Assembly (NCBI GenBank): GCA_001898405.1
Contig: MKTW01000018.1
Coordinates: 1 to 64,000 of the forward strand
From: Sphingobacteriales bacterium 44-61
GTDB taxonomy: Bacteria; Bacteroidota; Bacteroidia; Chitinophagales; Chitinophagaceae
DNA length: 64,000 nucleotides
Direction of reading: 5' to 3'
Under the pieces are notes generated by a model, which worked only from the letters and a program-made list of their open reading frames with translations, ran no database searches and had not been told where the DNA came from. Position 1 is the stretch's first letter, and each line of letters opens with the position of its first letter. Shown here piece after piece: positions 17,040 through 27,317 of the stretch. The translations under genes and the position numbers were made by a program.

Positions 17040-18047
17040 ATGGATATTCGCCAGGAACTGGAAAAACGCATTCTTATCATCGATGGTGCAATGGGCACCA
17101 TGATCCAGCGCTACAAGCTCAACGAAGCTGATTACAGGGGTGAGCGGTTTAAAGACTGGCATCTGGATGTAAAAGGGAATAATGACCTGCTTTGCATTAC
17201 CCGCCCCGAGATCATTACCGAAATACACAAACAATACCTGGATGCCGGCGCTGATATTATTGAAACCAATACATTCAGCAGCACATCCATTGCAATGGCC
17301 GATTACGAAATGCAGTCGCTCGCTTATGAATTGAACGTAGCCGCAGCCAAATGCGCCCGCGAAGCCATCCGTCAGTCCGGCAAACAGGCCTGGATAGCCG
17401 GTGCTATCGGCCCGCTCAATAAAACATTATCGCTTTCGCCTGATGTAAACAATCCCGGCTACCGCGCCGTCACTTTCGATGAAGTGGTGAATGCTTATTA
17501 CGAACAGGTAAAAGGGCTTGTGGATGGCGGGGTGGATCTGCTGCTCATTGAAACCATCTTCGATACATTGAATGCAAAAGGCGCCATTTTCGCGATCAAA
17601 AAATATTTCAGGGACACAAAAAAACCGCAATTGCCTGTCATGATCAGTGGCACTATCACTGATGCTTCAGGCAGAACGCTTAGCGGACAAACACTGGAAG
17701 CATTCTATACTTCCGTAGCGCATGCACGGCCTTTAAGCGTTGGATTGAACTGTGCACTTGGAGCAAAAGAGATGCGCCCGCATATTACCGAGCTTTCACA
17801 GATAGCTTCCTGTTATGTATCAGCTTACCCCAACGCCGGATTGCCCAATGCCATGGGTGAATATGATGAAGATCCTGCAGATACAGGCCATTACCTCGAA
17901 GAATGGGCAAAAGAAGGATATGTAAATATTGTAGGTGGCTGCTGCGGCACCACGCCCGACCATATACGCCATATTGCTGAGCATGTAAAAGGAGTTACAC
18001 CCCGGAAGCTGCCTGTTGTAGAAACAACACTCGATTTAAATAATTAA
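17040..18047 (+). CDS. metH: Methionine synthase N-terminal module (homocysteine S-methyltransferase)
   Basis: 335 residues covering only the homocysteine-binding barrel of cobalamin-dependent methionine synthase. It has the opening [16 protein letters not shown], the zinc-ligand Cys in [11 protein letters not shown] (~236) and the paired Cys in [13 protein letters not shown] (~300-303). The remaining modules are on the next gene, 64 bases downstream, so the ~1230-residue enzyme of E. coli is here split in two; both parts must associate to carry the methyl group from methyltetrahydrofolate via cobalamin to homocysteine. Split metH is, to my knowledge, common in Bacteroidota. The stop is followed by clear non-coding sequence, so this is not a recent frameshift. 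Expression is probably controlled through the long structured leader. Confidence 0.92.
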   Translation: MDIRQELEKRILIIDGAMGTMIQRYKLNEADYRGERFKDWHLDVKGNNDLLCITRPEIITEIHKQYLDAGADIIETNTFSSTSIAMADYEMQSLAYELNVAAAKCAREAIRQSGKQAWIAGAIGPLNKTLSLSPDVNNPGYRAVTFDEVVNAYYEQVKGLVDGGVDLLLIETIFDTLNAKGAIFAIKKYFRDTKKPQLPVMISGTITDASGRTLSGQTLEAFYTSVAHARPLSVGLNCALGAKEMRPHITELSQIASCYVSAYPNAGLPNAMGEYDEDPADTGHYLEEWAKEGYVNIVGGCCGTTPDHIRHIAEHVKGVTPRKLPVVETTLDLNN

Positions 18048-18111
18048 ACCCGACCATAAAGTGCGGGATCCTCAATAGCGATAACCTGCACTTTTGCTAT
18101 AACGAGATATT

Positions 18112-20808
18112 ATGTCAGATCAAGTTCATATTCAACCTTACCTCCGCTTATCCGGCCTCGAACCACTTGTGATCCGCCCGGAAACGAATTTTGTAAATAT
18201 CGGTGAACGTACCAACGTGACGGGCTCCAAGAAATTTGCCCGGCTGATCCGTGAAAACAAATTTGAAGAAGCTCTCAGCGTTGCCCGCCAGCAGGTGGAA
18301 GGCGGCGCGCAGGTCATCGATATAAACATGGACGATGCCCTGCTCGATGGCGTAAAGGCAATGACCACTTTTATCAACCTCGTGCAAAGCGAACCGGATA
18401 TTGCCAAGATCCCGATCATGATCGACAGCTCCAAGTTTGAGATCATTGAAGCCGGATTGAAATGCGTACAGGGAAAATGTATTGTGAACTCCATCTCCAT
18501 GAAGGAAGGGGAAGCCAAGTTCATCGAACAGGCGATCATCTGCCAGAGCTATGGTGCTGCTGTGATCGTAATGGCTTTTGATGAAGCAGGACAGGCAGAT
18601 ACAGAAGACCGCAAAGTGGAAATATGCCACCGTGCTTATAAGATACTGACCGAAGTTGTAGGCTTTGATGGACAGGATATCATTTTCGATCCCAATATTT
18701 TTGCGATAGCTACCGGTCTTGAAGAACATAATAATTATGGTGTGGATTTTATCAAAGCCACCCGCCGTATTAAAGAGCTGATGCCGCTTGTAGGTGTAAG
18801 TGGCGGCGTAAGTAACCTTTCTTTCTCCTTCCGTGGCAATGAGCCTGTGCGCGAAGCAATGCATGCCGTGTTTTTATACTACGCCATCAAGGCAGGTATG
18901 AACATGGGCATCGTGAATGCAGGGCAGATGGTAGTATATGATGAGATTGAGCCTGCACTCCGCGAGCTGTGTGAAGACGTGATCCTTAACCGCAACAATG
19001 CCAACAACGAAACCACAGAAAAACTGATCGCCTTTGCCGAAACGGTAAAAGCCAAAGGCAAAGTGGAAGTGAAAGATGAAGCATGGCGCAATACCAGCGT
19101 GGAAGAAAGATTGAAACATGCACTCGTTAATGGTATTACAGACTATATAGATCAAGACACAGAAGAAGCCCGTTTGAAATATCCCAAACCGCTTGAAGTG
19201 ATTGAAGGCCCTTTAATGGACGGTATGGGCGTGGTAGGCGATCTGTTTGGTGCAGGAAAAATGTTCCTGCCGCAGGTAGTAAAGAGTGCCCGTGTGATGA
19301 AAAAATCGGTCGCCTGGCTGACTCCCTTTATTGAAGAAGAAAAGAAGAGCAATCCCAATGTACAGAATGGCAATGTAAAAAAGATCTTGCTCGCCACTGT
19401 AAAAGGAGATGTGCATGATATTGGTAAAAACATTGTGGGTGTGGTACTGGGATGTAATGGCTATGATATTGTAGACATGGGCGTGATGGTGCCTGCTGAT
19501 AAGATACTGGACACAGCAGAAAAAGAAAAAGCAGATATCATCGGGCTCAGCGGATTGATCACTCCTTCACTTGATGAAATGGTGAATGTGGCCCATGAAA
19601 TGAAACGCCGCGGCATGCAGCAGCCCTTGCTGATCGGTGGCGCCACCACTTCACGCATGCATACTGCTGTAAAGATCGCACCACAATATAACAATGGTGT
19701 GGTGCATGTGCTGGATGCAAGCCGCAGCGTGACCGTTGCTGGTTCATTGCTCTCCGAACAAAAAGGCAATTTCCTCGATAAAACCCGGCTGGAATATCAG
19801 AAGCTCAAGACTGATTTCGAGAACAAGAAAGTGGTGAAGGAATATCTCTCCTTCCCTAATGCACAGGCCAACAGGGTAAAGATCGACTGGGCTGGTTACA
19901 CTCCCGTTACTCCCACTTTTACCGGAACAAAAATCTTCCATGATTATGACCTGGCTGAGATCCGCCGGTATATCGATTGGAAACCGTTCTTTATATCCTG
20001 GGAACTGCATGGCAATTTCCCCGATATTCTTTCTGATAAAAAAGTGGGAGAAGAAGCCACCAAACTTTACAATGATGCCAATGCTTTGCTGGATAAGATC
20101 ATCAATGAAAAATGGCTTACCGCACAAGGCGCGATCGGCTTCTGGGAAGCTTCCGGCACAGCTCCTGATACAGTTGTGGTGAAAAACGGAAAAGCCGATA
20201 TCAACCTGCAATTCCTCCGCCAGCAGATCAAGAAAGCACCGGGTCAACCCAATTTAAGCCTGGCTGACTTTATCCGCCCGGCACAGTATGCAACAGCAAC
20301 ACCTGATCATATCGGTGCATTCTCTGTAACCATCAAGGGTATTGAACAGCATATCAAACGCTTTGAAGCCGAACTGGACGATTATAATAAGATCACGCTG
20401 CAAGCGCTTACTGACCGCCTTGCTGAAGCTTTTGCTGAATGCCTGCATGAACGCACCCGTAAGGAGTTCTGGGGTTATGTAAAAGATGAAGTATTAAGCA
20501 ATGAACAGCTGATCAAAGAAGAATATAGCGGCATCCGCCCTGCTCCGGGCTATCCTGCCTGCCCTGATCACACAGAAAAATATAAACTGTTTGCCTTGCT
20601 GGGTGGCGAAGAAGCAACAGGCATTCATCTCACTGAATCACTGGCGATGTATCCTGCTTCTTCTGTTTGCGGTTGGTATTTCAGTCATCCGCAAAGCCAG
20701 TACTTTGGCGTTGGCAAAATACAGCCTGATCAGTTTGAAGATTATGTATCCCGCAAGGAGTTGAGCAAGGAGGAAATGGAACGCTGGTTAAGGTCAGCAA
20801 TGGAATAA
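18112..20808 (+). CDS. metH: Methionine synthase C-terminal modules (folate, cobalamin, activation)
   Basis: 898 residues. Domain order: pterin-binding barrel ([20 protein letters not shown], ~25-45, to ~300), cap domain (~330-410), cobalamin-binding Rossmann domain with [13 protein letters not shown] (the DxHxxG base-on His, ~430) and [30 protein letters not shown], and the AdoMet reactivation domain with [15 protein letters not shown] (~805-820). Together with the upstream gene it makes a complete vitamin-B12-dependent methionine synthase. A 64-base gap and no terminator between them indicate one operon. A hairpin that serves both this gene and the convergent DUF5694 gene overlaps the stop region. 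Confidence 0.94.
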   Translation: MSDQVHIQPYLRLSGLEPLVIRPETNFVNIGERTNVTGSKKFARLIRENKFEEALSVARQQVEGGAQVIDINMDDALLDGVKAMTTFINLVQSEPDIAKIPIMIDSSKFEIIEAGLKCVQGKCIVNSISMKEGEAKFIEQAIICQSYGAAVIVMAFDEAGQADTEDRKVEICHRAYKILTEVVGFDGQDIIFDPNIFAIATGLEEHNNYGVDFIKATRRIKELMPLVGVSGGVSNLSFSFRGNEPVREAMHAVFLYYAIKAGMNMGIVNAGQMVVYDEIEPALRELCEDVILNRNNANNETTEKLIAFAETVKAKGKVEVKDEAWRNTSVEERLKHALVNGITDYIDQDTEEARLKYPKPLEVIEGPLMDGMGVVGDLFGAGKMFLPQVVKSARVMKKSVAWLTPFIEEEKKSNPNVQNGNVKKILLATVKGDVHDIGKNIVGVVLGCNGYDIVDMGVMVPADKILDTAEKEKADIIGLSGLITPSLDEMVNVAHEMKRRGMQQPLLIGGATTSRMHTAVKIAPQYNNGVVHVLDASRSVTVAGSLLSEQKGNFLDKTRLEYQKLKTDFENKKVVKEYLSFPNAQANRVKIDWAGYTPVTPTFTGTKIFHDYDLAEIRRYIDWKPFFISWELHGNFPDILSDKKVGEEATKLYNDANALLDKIINEKWLTAQGAIGFWEASGTAPDTVVVKNGKADINLQFLRQQIKKAPGQPNLSLADFIRPAQYATATPDHIGAFSVTIKGIEQHIKRFEAELDDYNKITLQALTDRLAEAFAECLHERTRKEFWGYVKDEVLSNEQLIKEEYSGIRPAPGYPACPDHTEKYKLFALLGGEEATGIHLTESLAMYPASSVCGWYFSHPQSQYFGVGKIQPDQFEDYVSRKELSKEEMERWLRSAME

Positions 20809-20836
20809 TCGGAAGCCAGGAGTCCCGACTTCCGAT
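20808..20836. terminator. Hairpin between convergent metH and DUF5694 genes
   Basis: ATCGGAAG (20808-20815) pairs with CTTCCGAT (20829-20836). No long T tract follows on either strand, so terminator strength is uncertain. Confidence 0.45.
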
Positions 20837-20843
20837 CCAGCTA

Positions 20844-21719
20844 CTATTTCAATAACGATTTCAGCTCAACCACTTTAAACTCCGGGCTCGCCTCAAAGCA
20901 ATGCTTCAGTGTGGGAATATGTGCATTTCCAAACAACACAAGTAATCGATCATTAGGTCCCGGTTGAGTTTTGAGAATATTATTGAATATCCTCAGGTTG
21001 CGGCTATACCACCACATAGCAATAATATCCGGGCCATCATTATTGAGCGTATTGAACCCACCGGTGAGGTATGCTCCCTGCATTCTGTTCAATACCGGAG
21101 GTTGTGCCATCAACAGGAAGTTTTCCAGTATGGTCAACGTTTTATCTATCGAGTCGCCCACGTTATATAACCTGTCGTAAAGTTTATTCCAGTAAATATC
21201 GCGGTCCCTGTCCACCGGTTTGCCATTCCACATGCTATCGATCCATCTGTATTTCCTGGAGTTTTCAGTAGCAAAGCTACTTGCATCCACTGCATACATT
21301 TTGGGAAGGTTAAGCTCTTTTCCGACACGATAAGCCAACTGGTATATTTCATTGCGGTCAAGTTCAAAATTACCACCCAAATATTCTTTATATAACGAAT
21401 CATGAAAAGACTGGCGGGTTGATTCAATATAGATACGGGTAGGCTTGAACCGTTTGATCACTTCGGCCAGTTGCCTGATCTCCTTTTGCCGCTGATCAGA
21501 CATCACATCCACATAAAGGGAAGAATCAGTGATATGCGCATCCAGGTTTGGATAAGCAAAGTGGAATGTGCCCAACAGCAGCACCTGGCCCGGCTGCCTT
21601 TCACCTGATAATAATAGTTTATCCGGATCAAGGGAATTCAATTTTTTCCAATTCACTTTTTGAGCAATAGCCGGCGTAAGCATCGCCAGGAAGACTAAAC
21701 TGATCATGTATCTTTTCAT
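20844..21719 (-). CDS. DUF5694-type periplasmic protein (TraB/Tiki-like)
   Basis: 291 residues. Signal peptide MKRYMISLVFLAMLTPAIAQ, then an alpha/beta protein with QVLLLGTFHFAYPNLDAH near its start and LVLFGNAHIPTLKHCFE at its end. The paired 'GTFHF' and 'GNAH' motifs are the His-bearing motifs of the TraB/GumN/Tiki-like hydrolase fold, in which they bind a metal, so a peptidase or hydrolase role is possible but unproven. The frame extends 45 bases upstream of ATG 21719; the later start gives a clean signal peptide. It is transcribed away from the LytS/LytTR pair, and the shared 164-base intergenic region contains two LytTR-like direct repeats, so this gene may be a target of that system. 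Confidence 0.75.
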   Translation of the reverse strand: MKRYMISLVFLAMLTPAIAQKVNWKKLNSLDPDKLLLSGERQPGQVLLLGTFHFAYPNLDAHITDSSLYVDVMSDQRQKEIRQLAEVIKRFKPTRIYIESTRQSFHDSLYKEYLGGNFELDRNEIYQLAYRVGKELNLPKMYAVDASSFATENSRKYRWIDSMWNGKPVDRDRDIYWNKLYDRLYNVGDSIDKTLTILENFLLMAQPPVLNRMQGAYLTGGFNTLNNDGPDIIAMWWYSRNLRIFNNILKTQPGPNDRLLVLFGNAHIPTLKHCFEASPEFKVVELKSLLK

Positions 21720-21769
21720 AAATAAATTTTTATCAAAATTTGCCCGTAAACACGACGCCTGCAACCGCG

Positions 21770-21801
21770 ATCTGCCAACCTTAGCTATCTATCTGCCAAC
21801 C
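21770..21801. promoter_or_regulatory. Candidate LytTR binding site (two direct repeats, 21-bp period)
   Basis: The 11-mer ATCTGCCAACC occurs at 21770-21780 and again at 21791-21801, exactly 21 bases (two helical turns) apart. Direct repeats with about this spacing are the known binding mode of LytTR dimers. It lies between the DUF5694 gene and the lytS-like gene, upstream of both. A perfect 8-bp inverted repeat AGGGTTTG-CAGA-CAAACCCT follows at 21831-21850. Confidence 0.5.
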
Positions 21802-21883
21802 CCTGGCTGCAGGATCGCAGATAAAAAGAAAGGGTTTGCAGACAAACCCTTCCCTGCCAGCACCATTCGCTTATTTTAGTAGT

Positions 21884-22897
21884 ATGACGAAACACCAGCG
21901 TATACTTAGCTACTGCTTCACCCTGTTCATCATGATCTGGGGGCCTGATATCATCAATACTGTTAAGCTCAACCAGAAGGTCCACTTAAGTGAGGCGCTC
22001 AATATTTTCAATATTTCCCAACTCATTTACGCGGGTGCTACCATGGCCCTGATGCACTATATCTGCAACAGGTACTTTCTCTCTAAAAAATACCTGCGCT
22101 TTGCATTAGCCATTGCCGGCCTGATCCTCTTTTGCGTTTTATTACGCTATTTCATTGAAGAGAAGGCATATCCCGTTCTGCTCGGGGCCAGGAACTATCC
22201 TGAGAAATTGCCGTTCCTGTATTACGTTCTCGATAATATTTACTCAGCGTCCGTTTATATCATCATTGGGTTCCTGCTTTTCTTATTGGATATGCAGATC
22301 GGAAACCAGAAAAAACAGGCAATGCTGATACAACAGAATAAAGAAGCAGAACTTCAATTCCTGCGTTCCCAGATCAATCCTCATTTTCTTTTTAATACCC
22401 TGAACAATATTTACTCGCTGGTGTATGAACAATCACCCAAAGCGCCTCCTGCCATGCTACAGTTGTCTGACCTGATGCGTTATATGTTATATGAAAAGAA
22501 AGAAACGGTGCCTGTAAGCAAGGAATGGAATTACATCCAGAATTTCATTACGCTGCAAAAGCTCCGGTTTGATTATGAAATTCCGGTGCAACTGACGCTT
22601 GAAGGAGATACAACCGTCCATCTTATTCCACCCTATCTTCTCATTCCTTTTATCGAAAATGCTTTCAAGCATGGCGATTTCCGGAATGATCCATTAAAGA
22701 TCATGCTTATTGTATCAGGCAATTCCCTGCAATTCACTATCAGCAATCGTATCGGGCATCAGCATAAGGACGAGGCTGGAGGCATTGGGCTCGATAATGT
22801 AAAAAGACGGCTGGAGCTTCTTTATCCCGGCGGGCATGAGTTGGAAACCAAAATAGAAAGCGGATCCTTCACCGCGCAATTAAAGCTATTCTTTTAA
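21884..22897 (+). CDS. LytS-type sensor histidine kinase
   Basis: 337 residues. About four membrane helices in the first ~150 residues (e.g. YCFTLFIMIWGPDII, LALAIAGLILFCVLL, VYIIIGFLLFLLDM), no recognisable extracellular sensor domain, then a His_kinase domain (PF06580 type) with LRSQINPHFLFNTLNNIY; the phospho-accepting His is ~167. The ATP-binding part has IPPYLLIPFIENAFKHG and GGIGLDNVKRRLELLYPG (N and G boxes). It phosphorylates the LytTR regulator encoded 10 bases downstream. The signal is unknown. Start chosen at ATG 21884 (MTKHQRILSYCF); codons upstream to 21836 overlap a palindrome and give no membrane-protein character. Confidence 0.9.
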   Translation: MTKHQRILSYCFTLFIMIWGPDIINTVKLNQKVHLSEALNIFNISQLIYAGATMALMHYICNRYFLSKKYLRFALAIAGLILFCVLLRYFIEEKAYPVLLGARNYPEKLPFLYYVLDNIYSASVYIIIGFLLFLLDMQIGNQKKQAMLIQQNKEAELQFLRSQINPHFLFNTLNNIYSLVYEQSPKAPPAMLQLSDLMRYMLYEKKETVPVSKEWNYIQNFITLQKLRFDYEIPVQLTLEGDTTVHLIPPYLLIPFIENAFKHGDFRNDPLKIMLIVSGNSLQFTISNRIGHQHKDEAGGIGLDNVKRRLELLYPGGHELETKIESGSFTAQLKLFF

Positions 22898-22907
22898 TTT
22901 TACCCCG

Positions 22908-23606
22908 ATGATAAAATGCCTTATCATAGACGATGAGCCCCTGGCAGTAAAATTATTGAAGGATTATGCTGCCAAAATCCCTGACCTGGAAATAATGATG
23001 GCAGGCAGCGATGCATTTGCCGGTTTGCAATTGGCACAAAACGGGGAGGCTGATCTCATCTTCCTGGATATTCAAATGCCGGAACTTACCGGTATTCAAT
23101 TCATGAAGGTGCTGAATGGGAAATGTAAGATCATCCTTACTACTGCTTATGAAGAATATGCCCTCCAGGCCTTTGATCATGATGTAGTGGATTATCTGTT
23201 AAAACCATTCTCGCTTGAACGATTCATGACGGCCGTTCAGAAAGCCCGGGAAAGGATCGGACAGGGCAAGCCCGCTCCTGAAGCAGCTAAACCTGATTAC
23301 ATCTTCGTCAAATCAGAATACCGCATCATCAAGATCGAATTGAAAGATATCCTGTATTTTGAAAGCCTCCGTGATTATGTAGCCATTCATACGATCTCTG
23401 CCGGTAAAATACTGACCCTTCAGAGCCTGCGCAGTTTTGAAGAAGCGCTGGATGGGAAAGATTTTCTAAGGACCCATAAATCCTATATCATCGCAATAGA
23501 TAAGATCAGCTCTATTGAAAGAAAAAGAGTAGTAATACAGGGAACCTATTTACCTGTAGGTGAAACCTATCTTGATAATTTCTGGAAAAGACTTTCTGTT
23601 AACTGA
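22908..23606 (+). CDS. LytTR-family response regulator
   Basis: 232 residues. The receiver domain (~1-120) has the acidic pair DDEP (~8-9), the phospho-acceptor Asp in LIFLDIQMPELTG (~54) and Lys in DYLLKPFSLERF (~103). The C-terminal LytTR DNA-binding domain (~135-230) contains FVKSEYRIIKIELKDILYFE and TLQSLRSFEEAL, ending TYLDNFWKRL. It starts 10 bases after the kinase stop, which itself overlaps a weak -7-like TAATTTTA. It probably binds direct repeats such as those at 21770-21801. The stop is 5 bases from the end of the convergent AsmA gene. Confidence 0.92.
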   Translation: MIKCLIIDDEPLAVKLLKDYAAKIPDLEIMMAGSDAFAGLQLAQNGEADLIFLDIQMPELTGIQFMKVLNGKCKIILTTAYEEYALQAFDHDVVDYLLKPFSLERFMTAVQKARERIGQGKPAPEAAKPDYIFVKSEYRIIKIELKDILYFESLRDYVAIHTISAGKILTLQSLRSFEEALDGKDFLRTHKSYIIAIDKISSIERKRVVIQGTYLPVGETYLDNFWKRLSVN

Positions 23607-23611
23607 CCAGC

Positions 23612-26600
23612 TCAATTATCTACATCCTCTGTTTCTTCCTTCTGCTCTTCCAAAGGCAATTCATCTCCTTTGCCCAGCCTTATCCGGGGGTTCTGGCCAG
23701 TGCCTGTAATATTCATCGGGATGCCTATGATGCCAAACGGCGGCAAGCCAAGCCGGCATTTCAGTTTCAGCTTACCGTCCAGGCTTGTCTGGCCCTGCAA
23801 CCGGAGGCGGAAACCTGCCACTTTGATCTTGGTCTTCTCCAGTGTTACTACATTATTCTGGATCTTTGTTTTGAAATTGATCTTGCTGAGGTCAGGGTCA
23901 TTCAATCCGTCCTTACCGGTTGATTTGCCCATTGCGGAAAACAACCGGAATCCCTTCATCTTTACTTTTTTTATCGACAGCACACCTTCTCCTTTCAACG
24001 ACGGCATAATGGGATACATATCCGCATTCAATTTCCCTTCCAGGTTGTAATCAACAGAAATAATGCCTTCAGCTTTGCCTGCCGCAGGCGCCAGCTCGCG
24101 GAACAATTCCACCTCCTTGTACATTCTCTTTACATCAAAATCGTTCATGGTGATATGATAAGTAAAGAATGCCTTGTCCGGTGAAAGGCTTTTATACGTT
24201 GCATCCATGGATGTGCTGGCGCCAGCCATGGTAAAACCTGTTTTTTCTACTTTCAACTGACCGTTCTGGATCTGCACATTCCCTTTCACATCAGTTAAAC
24301 GGAGTGTATTATAATCAACATTTTTTACTGCTGCGTTCAGCTGCAGATCGAGGTCAGCCGGTAAAAGCACAACACCGCTGCTTGCAGCAGGAGCAGCAGT
24401 TTTTGCAGATGTATCAGCCGTTGTATTGAATGCCATCCATTCATCCAGCAAAAGGTGATCGGAATTAAGATTGAATTTCCCCTGCAGGGCTCCATGTCCT
24501 GCCAGGTAGCGGAATACATTGAATAAAGAACCATTCAATGCTATCACGGAACTGCCATAGCGGGCATTGAAGGATTCAAATTTCATCTGGTCCTGCTGAA
24601 AACGGAACCATCCACGGTCAATAAAGAATGGCTGCGGGTAGATATCTGTTGACACCACAATATTGTTCACTTTCAGTGTGCCCCTGTTATTCAACCGGCT
24701 GAAGCGTTGCGCCATTGCATCTGCTTCATTCCCTTTAAGGGAAAGATCTGTTTCAATTGTTCCTTTCACATCCAGCCCTTGCTGTGCAAATACCTTATAT
24801 ATTTTTCCGAGATCTATCTCTCCTTTTGATACAATATCATAATGAAGGTTTTCCAGGTTGTGCAAGTCAGCTTTTACAAGGAATGGTTTGCCTTCAAATT
24901 CAAAAGAGATCGGTTGAATGTCTACTGCCAGGTCGCGGAAAGTCCCTTCCTTATTGGCTATTGTAGCATCTACCTGTATCTTTTGGATAGGAGCAGGATA
25001 ATATTTAGTACGGAGCAGGGCATTTTCCAATTTTAACGCCGCTTCTGTTTTAGGGAAGATCTTTTTTGCAGGAATATATTGCCCGTTTGAACGGACTTTC
25101 ATCGCCAGCTTACCTTCGATCTGCATACTGTCGAGCGGATAGAACTGTGCAATATCCGGGAGATTGATCATTGCATCCAGTTCTGCATCCACCGGAAAAT
25201 CGGCTGCATTCCTGATCTTCAAAAAACCCTTTACATAATTGTTCAACACTTTTGCGTCCAGGTTTTCGAGCAGAATGCTTGTATGGTGATAATTATTATC
25301 CGGGCAACTTACCTGCAGGTTAAATCCAAGTTTCTCTACCGGTTTTGGCAAAGGTGTATAATGGATATAACCATTTTCCAGGGAGGAATTGAGCGTAAAT
25401 GCAGGAATGCTTGTTACAATAATATCTTTCCGGAGTTTGGCAGGGTTTTGCCCGGTCGCATATTGACCGTTGGCTGAAAACTGAAGGTTCAGTTTTCCTT
25501 TCAGATCATAATCGGCCAGTCCCAGTGCCCTGTCGAGTGTAGCAAGATCAAGTGTGCTGTTGGCCTTTGCTTTTATATAGGGAGCTGAAAATCCTTTTAT
25601 ATCCAATGCAGTGCTGAAGTAATCCTTACCGACGTTGAAAAAAGCAGAATCCACTTTCAGTTCCTGCTTTTCCATATTCAGCAGCGGCAGGCGATAATCC
25701 ATATCAAGATAAAGATTGCTCAATGCCACCGGTGCTTTATCGTATGCGATAGAGCCTTTGCGCACCTGCATGTCAAGCGAAAGATCAGGCATGCTGTCGG
25801 TGGAAACAATATACTTTCCTTTGAGGGCAGCTTTTATATCCGCCTTCCCTTTAATGCTTGTTTTGGTCAGCCAACCCTGGTATTGCGGTGGCAGTGCTGA
25901 CATCACATCATCCAGGTCTGCATCAGCGCTGCTCAACTGGAAATTCATGTCATATCCATTGTTGAGAAAATCAAAGCTGCCATTGAAATCCATCGGCAGT
26001 TTATTGATATGCAGCCTGTTTTTGGGAAAACGCAAAGCAAGCGAGTTTGTATTGATACTGGTAAGCAGATCAGCATTGAGCTTTTTCTGCATCACATAAG
26101 GGTACTTATCATAATACAGGTCAAAGTTATCTACGGTGAGATGACTGGTGAGATCAAAAACAGCTTTGCTAAGATCGCCTCGTCCGGTATAGTTCAATCC
26201 TTTTGCTTTGATCAGCATGGCAGAAGAAAGATCATCATAGAGGAGGTCGGTTTTTTCGATAACGATCTTTTTGATCTTCAGGGCTGTTGTAGTGTCTTCA
26301 CCTGAACTGCTGCTATCGGAAGAGGGGGCCGATTGATAAACATTGTAATTGGCTTCTCCTTTTTCATTTACAAGTACATTGATCTTTCCTTTGGTGATAA
26401 AAAACTGGTCAACCTCGATATCGCCTTTTATCAATGCCAGGATATTAATACCAAATGCCACTTCATTAGCTGCCAGCAAAGTGTCTTTCTGATAGGGTGC
26501 TGATCCTTTCAGGGAAAAATCATGCAGGCTCATGGTCAGCGCAGGAAAATGATTGAAAAATGAAAGGCGGGCGCGGGAAAAGTTAACTTCCCCGTTAATG

Positions 26601-26746
26601 GACCTGTTTACCAGTTGCTTCACCTTGGTTGTAATGGTATCGGGAAGAATATATGGTAAAAGAAAAAGGATAAGCAATAAAGAACCAACAGCGATCCCGG
26701 TGACCTTTGCCGTTTTAAAAAGAATGTTTTTGATAGTACGCTTCAT
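23612..26746 (-). CDS. AsmA-family envelope protein
   Basis: 1044 residues. One N-terminal membrane helix (~12-33, VTGIAVGSLLLILFLLPYIL), then a very long beta-rich periplasmic part with the AsmA pattern of alternating strands (e.g. RLSFFNHFPALTMSLHDFSL, LKLENALLRTKYYPAPIQ, LKVNNIVVSTDIYPQPFFID) and the AsmA_2 C-terminal segment (LSIKKVKMKGFRLFSAMG, LKLKCRLGLPPFGIIGIPM). The tail is acidic. AsmA/TamB-like proteins form lipid-transfer bridges between inner and outer membrane. Bacteroidota have several paralogues of about this size. Monocistronic, convergent with the LytTR regulator. Confidence 0.87.
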   Translation of the reverse strand: MKRTIKNILFKTAKVTGIAVGSLLLILFLLPYILPDTITTKVKQLVNRSINGEVNFSRARLSFFNHFPALTMSLHDFSLKGSAPYQKDTLLAANEVAFGINILALIKGDIEVDQFFITKGKINVLVNEKGEANYNVYQSAPSSDSSSSGEDTTTALKIKKIVIEKTDLLYDDLSSAMLIKAKGLNYTGRGDLSKAVFDLTSHLTVDNFDLYYDKYPYVMQKKLNADLLTSINTNSLALRFPKNRLHINKLPMDFNGSFDFLNNGYDMNFQLSSADADLDDVMSALPPQYQGWLTKTSIKGKADIKAALKGKYIVSTDSMPDLSLDMQVRKGSIAYDKAPVALSNLYLDMDYRLPLLNMEKQELKVDSAFFNVGKDYFSTALDIKGFSAPYIKAKANSTLDLATLDRALGLADYDLKGKLNLQFSANGQYATGQNPAKLRKDIIVTSIPAFTLNSSLENGYIHYTPLPKPVEKLGFNLQVSCPDNNYHHTSILLENLDAKVLNNYVKGFLKIRNAADFPVDAELDAMINLPDIAQFYPLDSMQIEGKLAMKVRSNGQYIPAKKIFPKTEAALKLENALLRTKYYPAPIQKIQVDATIANKEGTFRDLAVDIQPISFEFEGKPFLVKADLHNLENLHYDIVSKGEIDLGKIYKVFAQQGLDVKGTIETDLSLKGNEADAMAQRFSRLNNRGTLKVNNIVVSTDIYPQPFFIDRGWFRFQQDQMKFESFNARYGSSVIALNGSLFNVFRYLAGHGALQGKFNLNSDHLLLDEWMAFNTTADTSAKTAAPAASSGVVLLPADLDLQLNAAVKNVDYNTLRLTDVKGNVQIQNGQLKVEKTGFTMAGASTSMDATYKSLSPDKAFFTYHITMNDFDVKRMYKEVELFRELAPAAGKAEGIISVDYNLEGKLNADMYPIMPSLKGEGVLSIKKVKMKGFRLFSAMGKSTGKDGLNDPDLSKINFKTKIQNNVVTLEKTKIKVAGFRLRLQGQTSLDGKLKLKCRLGLPPFGIIGIPMNITGTGQNPRIRLGKGDELPLEEQKEETEDVDN

Positions 26747-26809
26747 ATCCAGTATGGGCCTTTAATTTTATAAGGCCTTAAGCGGTTTTCATACGATACG
26801 GGAGCAGGA

Positions 26810-27307
26810 TCAGCGGGCTTTTACAACAGTGGTTTTTGTCCAGCTATCATGCCAGGGGCTGTCACCAAAACCACTGAACGGTTCGAAAGGAGCAAGACGC
26901 GACAGGCTGCGGAGAAAAGCATCCCGGATAGTAAGTTCACCACCATCCTGACGCACTGCCCTGGTGCCGGTGATCAGTTTCCCCAATGTATAACCCCTGA
27001 ATGCTTTTTCACAAATGGTGTAGTAGATAAGGTAATTGAAAATAGCCACGAGGTAGGTGATCATAAAGAAATCAATACTGTCCTGCTTTTCAACGATGCG
27101 CAACGTGTATTCAGGAAAGAGGGTGCCCAGCAGGTAGCCTACTGCTGTACCCGTTATATAGCTTAGTCCCCAACTCATCAGAATATTATCAACGATCAAA
27201 TTCACTGCGCGTTGCCCTTTTGTTGCCTGCTCGTACTGAGCCAGGTTATGCATTTCTTCAGAGAAGATCGATTCAACTTCGGAAGTGTGTTGTTGGTTGT
27301 TGTCCAT
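26810..27307 (-). CDS. RDD-family membrane protein
   Basis: 165 residues. An acidic N-terminal ~30 residues is followed by the RDD domain: QRAVNLIVDNILMSW (Arg and Asp of the name), two to three membrane helices (~40-62, ~80-100, and part of ~98-108) and GYTLGKLITGTRAVRQDG, the second signature, then RDAFLRSLSRLAPFEPFSGF. RDD proteins are small membrane proteins of unsettled function, sometimes ion or proton antiporters. It begins 10 bases after the stop of the HAD gene, forming the end of the SemiSWEET-HAD-RDD run. Confidence 0.85.
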   Translation of the reverse strand: MDNNQQHTSEVESIFSEEMHNLAQYEQATKGQRAVNLIVDNILMSWGLSYITGTAVGYLLGTLFPEYTLRIVEKQDSIDFFMITYLVAIFNYLIYYTICEKAFRGYTLGKLITGTRAVRQDGGELTIRDAFLRSLSRLAPFEPFSGFGDSPWHDSWTKTTVVKAR

Positions 27308-27317
27308 GGCGTTGATA

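Noticed and set aside
18148-18864. 238-codon minus-strand frame opposite metH
   Set aside because: It is the antisense of conserved folate-binding sequence; the residue mix (His/Phe/Tyr-rich) is a typical shadow frame.
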